From JAYENK01 sp034722035 (GTDB lineage Bacteria > Patescibacteriota > Patescibacteriia > Patescibacteriales > UBA12075): a stretch of 7,175 nt of DNA. Positions within the stretch are counted from its first letter, which is position 1, and the number at the start of each line of letters is the position of its first letter. Positions 5,047 to 7,175 of this stretch are shown piece by piece. The position numbers were made by a program, and so were the translations under genes. The notes below the pieces were generated by a model. It saw only the letters and a list, made by a program, of their open reading frames with translations. It made no database searches and was not told where the DNA came from. Where the stretch lies: positions 1 through 7,175 of the forward strand of contig JAYENK010000002.1 of assembly GCA_034722035.1 (NCBI GenBank), in the 5' to 3' direction.

Positions 5047-5874
5047 TTATACAATATCCGCAAAATATTTCTCAGTCTTGTTAAAATAATATAAGCCAAA
5101 AATAAAGAGGATAAAACCAGCTAAGGCGGAAATACCGAGGAGTTCCCAGTTGATGGGAAAATTACCCAGAAGAGCGGCGCGGGCGGCTTTAATCACGCCG
5201 GTCATTGGATTCATCGCAAGAAACCAGCTCCAGATACCGGTAAGAGAGGCAGGATAAATTACCGGAGCAAGAAACATCATTAATTGGATAAAAAACGGCA
5301 GGACATAGCCGACATCACGGTATTTCACATTAAGTGAAGCGAGAAACAGACCAAGGCCAAGCGCGGCCATGAAAGTTATAACAAGAAGAATTGGCAAAAT
5401 TAAAAACCCGGATAAATTTGGCGTATAGCCGTAATAGATCATCAGGCCAACCAAAATAAAAGAAGCAATTAAAAAATCAACAAATTTTGTTATTACCGAG
5501 GAAATAGGCAAAATTATCCGCGGAAAATATACTTTTGTAATAATTGCCTTATTGCCAACCAAACAATTACTGACCTGAGACAAAGAGCCAGAAAAAAACT
5601 GCCAAATAAGCAAGCCAACATAAACAAAGATTGGATACGGAATATCATCTGAAGGCATTTTTGCTAAATAACCAAAAAATATTGAAAACACTACCATTGC
5701 GATAAAAGGTTGAAAAATCGCCCAAGCAACGCCAATCACGGTCTGCTTATAGCGCACCTTAAGATCGCGCCAAGTAAAAAAATACATCAGCTCTCGGTAT
5801 TCCCAAATCTCTTTAAACTGATCAAAAGTAAATGTTTGATGTGGTTTTATGATAGTGACTTTCTCGTTTTTCAT
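5047..5874 (-). CDS. wzm: Wzm-type ABC-2 polysaccharide export permease
   Basis: Membrane subunit of an ABC exporter that moves a lipid-linked surface polysaccharide across the cytoplasmic membrane; its ATPase is the Wzt at 986-2227. The protein is 275 aa, the usual size. Seen: the amphipathic N-terminal segment with WRDLKVRYKQTVIGVAW (35-51), a hallmark of the family that lines the membrane and coupling helix; hydrophobic segments at roughly 52-70, 83-100, 120-147, 155-181, 190-208 and 247-264; the cytoplasmic-loop motif NVKYRDVGY (182-190); and NPMTGVIKAAR (222-232). It follows the ligase-like gene by 40 nt; a TATAAT at 5901-5896 might give it its own start, though no -35 was found. No strong SD precedes the ATG. 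It is notably GC-richer than wzt (34 of 60 bases at 5161-5220). The expected downstream neighbour wzt is displaced by about 2.8 kb. It appears intact. Confidence 0.93.
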   Translation of the reverse strand: MKNEKVTIIKPHQTFTFDQFKEIWEYRELMYFFTWRDLKVRYKQTVIGVAWAIFQPFIAMVVFSIFFGYLAKMPSDDIPYPIFVYVGLLIWQFFSGSLSQVSNCLVGNKAIITKVYFPRIILPISSVITKFVDFLIASFILVGLMIYYGYTPNLSGFLILPILLVITFMAALGLGLFLASLNVKYRDVGYVLPFFIQLMMFLAPVIYPASLTGIWSWFLAMNPMTGVIKAARAALLGNFPINWELLGISALAGFILFIFGLYYFNKTEKYFADIV

Positions 5875-5895
5875 AAAAACTATTATTCATAATTT

Positions 5896-5901
5896 ATTAT
5901 A
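5896..5901 (-). promoter_or_regulatory. Possible -10 element upstream of wzm
   Basis: TATAAT on the minus strand, in the 40-nt gap between the ligase-like gene and wzm, with TG directly before it (one base short of the extended -10 spacing). No convincing -35 lies 16-18 bp upstream. In such AT-rich sequence this match could be chance; wzm may simply be read from the upstream gene. Confidence 0.25.
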
Positions 5902-5914
5902 CACTATTTAATTA

Positions 5915-7175
5915 TTAATTTTTAATTGTTTCCAGCTCTACAAGTAGTTTTTTGTATTTGTTTACGTTCTCAATATCTCCCAATTCTTCATAAATAGCTA
6001 TTAAACCCTGATAATTTAGACTTATTTCACTTTTTAAACGCGCCTCGTGCAAACGATTTAAGCCTTTTACATCTAATGATGGTAAGATTGACAAAGTCTG
6101 CTGATATTGCGCTTTAGCGTGTTCAAATTGTCCACTTTTTGCCAACATATAGGCATATTCACGGTCTATTAAAGGAAAATTGGGGCTAAATTTAACTAAT
6201 TCCTGATAAATTACCTCGGCTTGATTAAAATAATTAATATCATAATCACCTAAAGTGACTAGGACTTTGGCTTTTGTTCGTTTTTCATTAAAAGTATAAG
6301 TTGGCATTTGCGGTAATGCTTCTTTTAACTTTTCTTCACCAAAACTACGAAAATCCAGGCTAAAAAATTCTTTTAGCCAATCAGTCATTAAAATTGAAAA
6401 AAGTTGATCATAATGACTATGCCTTGGCTGATTTTTTTTAATAAATTCGTACATTTTTATTGCGGAAAAATATTGTTTGTGCATTCTTGAACGTCTGATT
6501 TCCCACCAGTAGTGGTCATTAAGATATTTTGTGAACTCACCACGTATGAGAACAATAGAACCGCTTAACGCTAAAAATATTATAATTAAGAATGAAAAAT
6601 TAAGAATTAAGAATTTTGGAGTTAACGTTTGAAGTTTTGATTGAATGTTTAATTTTTGTTTTGTATTAATAACAATTGCACTATAAACTACAAAATATAT
6701 CCAAGCGGTGACGTGCCAAAAATTAAACTGAAGATATATAAAATAAGAAGTTAACGAAAATAAGATACAATAATTTAAAGCTTTTTCTCTACCCGCTTTT
6801 ATATTGACAATAATCGCCCGTAAAATATAAAAATAAATTGTTAAAAATAATATTACGCCGATTATTCCGGTTGTGAGCCAGGTATCGAGGATTATATTAT
6901 GCGCACGTGAAGGACGGACATTAATATTGCTATGCACGGCCCAACCCGGTTCATAATATTTTACCAGCACTTCTTGCTGTGTTTCTATGCCATAACCAAA
7001 AATTGGCCTTTTTTTGATTGCGTTTAAAGCCGCGCTCCAAAAATCAATTCTAGCCGCAGTCGAACCGGTCTCCCAATTTAAAATATTTTCTATCTTTACC
7101 TTAAGAGTTTTTATTTTAATTTTATTAATAGTAAAATAGCTGACTCCAAATAAAATAATAAAAAATAACAATATA
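5915..7175 (-). CDS. O-antigen ligase/polymerase-like membrane protein with TPR-like C-terminus (N-terminus outside window)
   Basis: About 420 C-terminal residues of a Wzy_C/O-antigen-ligase superfamily protein, which transfers or polymerises lipid-linked glycans outside the cytoplasmic membrane. The frame stays open to the window edge. The first possible start (TTG at 7171) lies inside a membrane segment, so the true start is outside. Counting from that codon: hydrophobic 2-15; the ligase-domain pattern R41-x-DFW, PIFGYGIE (56-63), RPSRAHNIILD (86-96, H91) and TTGIIG (100-105), in a periplasm-like loop before a membrane helix; further hydrophobic stretches at about 103-122, 131-168 and 186-208. 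Residues of about 235-410 are soluble and helical, with TPR-like repeats such as AEVIYQELVKFSPNFP (318-333) and GQFEHAKAQYQQTLSILP (347-364). A Wzy_C-TPR architecture is common in uncultured bacteria. It lies 40 nt before wzm. Whether it is a ligase, a polymerase or a protein glycosyltransferase cannot be told from sequence. Confidence 0.87.
   Translation of the reverse strand, partial: ILLFFIILFGVSYFTINKIKIKTLKVKIENILNWETGSTAARIDFWSAALNAIKKRPIFGYGIETQQEVLVKYYEPGWAVHSNINVRPSRAHNIILDTWLTTGIIGVILFLTIYFYILRAIIVNIKAGREKALNYCILFSLTSYFIYLQFNFWHVTAWIYFVVYSAIVINTKQKLNIQSKLQTLTPKFLILNFSFLIIIFLALSGSIVLIRGEFTKYLNDHYWWEIRRSRMHKQYFSAIKMYEFIKKNQPRHSHYDQLFSILMTDWLKEFFSLDFRSFGEEKLKEALPQMPTYTFNEKRTKAKVLVTLGDYDINYFNQAEVIYQELVKFSPNFPLIDREYAYMLAKSGQFEHAKAQYQQTLSILPSLDVKGLNRLHEARLKSEISLNYQGLIAIYEELGDIENVNKYKKLLVELETIKN
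6585..6614. repeat. Three copies of ATTAAGAAT inside the ligase-like gene
   Basis: The 9-mer attaagaat occurs at 6585-6593, 6599-6607 and 6606-6614, the last two overlapping. It lies in frame within the gene and encodes the start of the last membrane segment (FLILNFSFLI). Short AT-rich repeats of this kind are common between genes in some uncultured lineages, so this may be a repeat that entered the coding frame, or simply biased codons for Leu, Ile, Asn and Phe. Confidence 0.4.

Noticed and set aside
1278..5892. Plus-strand open frames at 1278-1478, 1827-2180, 2321-2527, 3777-3989, 4195-4389 and 5710-5892
   Set aside because: All lie opposite well-supported minus-strand genes, have hydrophobic or Ser/Leu-rich compositions typical of antisense frames, and show no recognisable motifs.
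7169..7171. TTG at 7171 as the true start of the ligase-like gene
   Set aside because: The frame continues upstream to the window edge, and the codon lies within a hydrophobic segment of a larger membrane protein.

Overview
The window reads as part of a chromosome of an uncultured, AT-rich bacterium. A Candidate Phyla Radiation (Patescibacteria, Parcubacteria-like) lineage fits best. Reasons are the DUF5674-type gene, the membrane-anchored fibre-like protein with a DGDPLNATDWN segment and Cys/Gly-rich linker, very short AT-rich leaders with weak or no Shine-Dalgarno sites, and the gene mix. TGA works as a stop in several genes, so the code is standard. This placement is inference; there is no marker gene in the window. 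All supported genes are on the minus strand, so transcription runs from high to low coordinates.

In transcription order: (1) 7175-5915, the C-terminal part of an O-antigen ligase/polymerase-like membrane protein with a TPR-like tail, entering from outside the window. (2) 5874-5047, Wzm-type ABC-2 permease. (3) 5004-4480, a decayed type IV toxin-antitoxin pair (AbiEi-like then AbiEii-like) that still has an extended -10 promoter, an operator-like palindrome and the ATGA gene junction. (4) 4461-3716, a dyad-flanked promoter driving a DUF5674 gene and an overlapping small helical gene of unknown role. (5) 3715-3541, an intergenic stretch with an 8-bp tandem repeat and a good promoter. (6) 3540-2890 and 2871-2299, two N-terminally anchored extracytoplasmic proteins, one fibre/lectin-like and one DUF5666-like. 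(7) 2282-2228, a terminator-like hairpin whose U-tract abuts the next start codon. (8) 2227-986, a Wzt-type ATPase with a C-terminal glycan-recognition domain. (9) 993 to beyond position 1, a sulfotransferase whose start overlaps the end of wzt by 8 nt.

The common theme is export and finishing of a cell-surface glycan. The ligase-like protein would attach or polymerise it, Wzm and Wzt would export it, and the sulfotransferase may decorate it, possibly giving the end-group that the Wzt C-terminal domain recognises. The usual wzm-wzt pair is split by about 2.8 kb of unrelated genes, and base composition differs between the halves: wzm and the DUF5674 pair are GC-richer, while wzt and the sulfotransferase are very AT-rich. 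This suggests insertion and/or piecewise assembly of the locus.

No RNA genes, CRISPR arrays, insertion sequences or intact mobile elements were seen.
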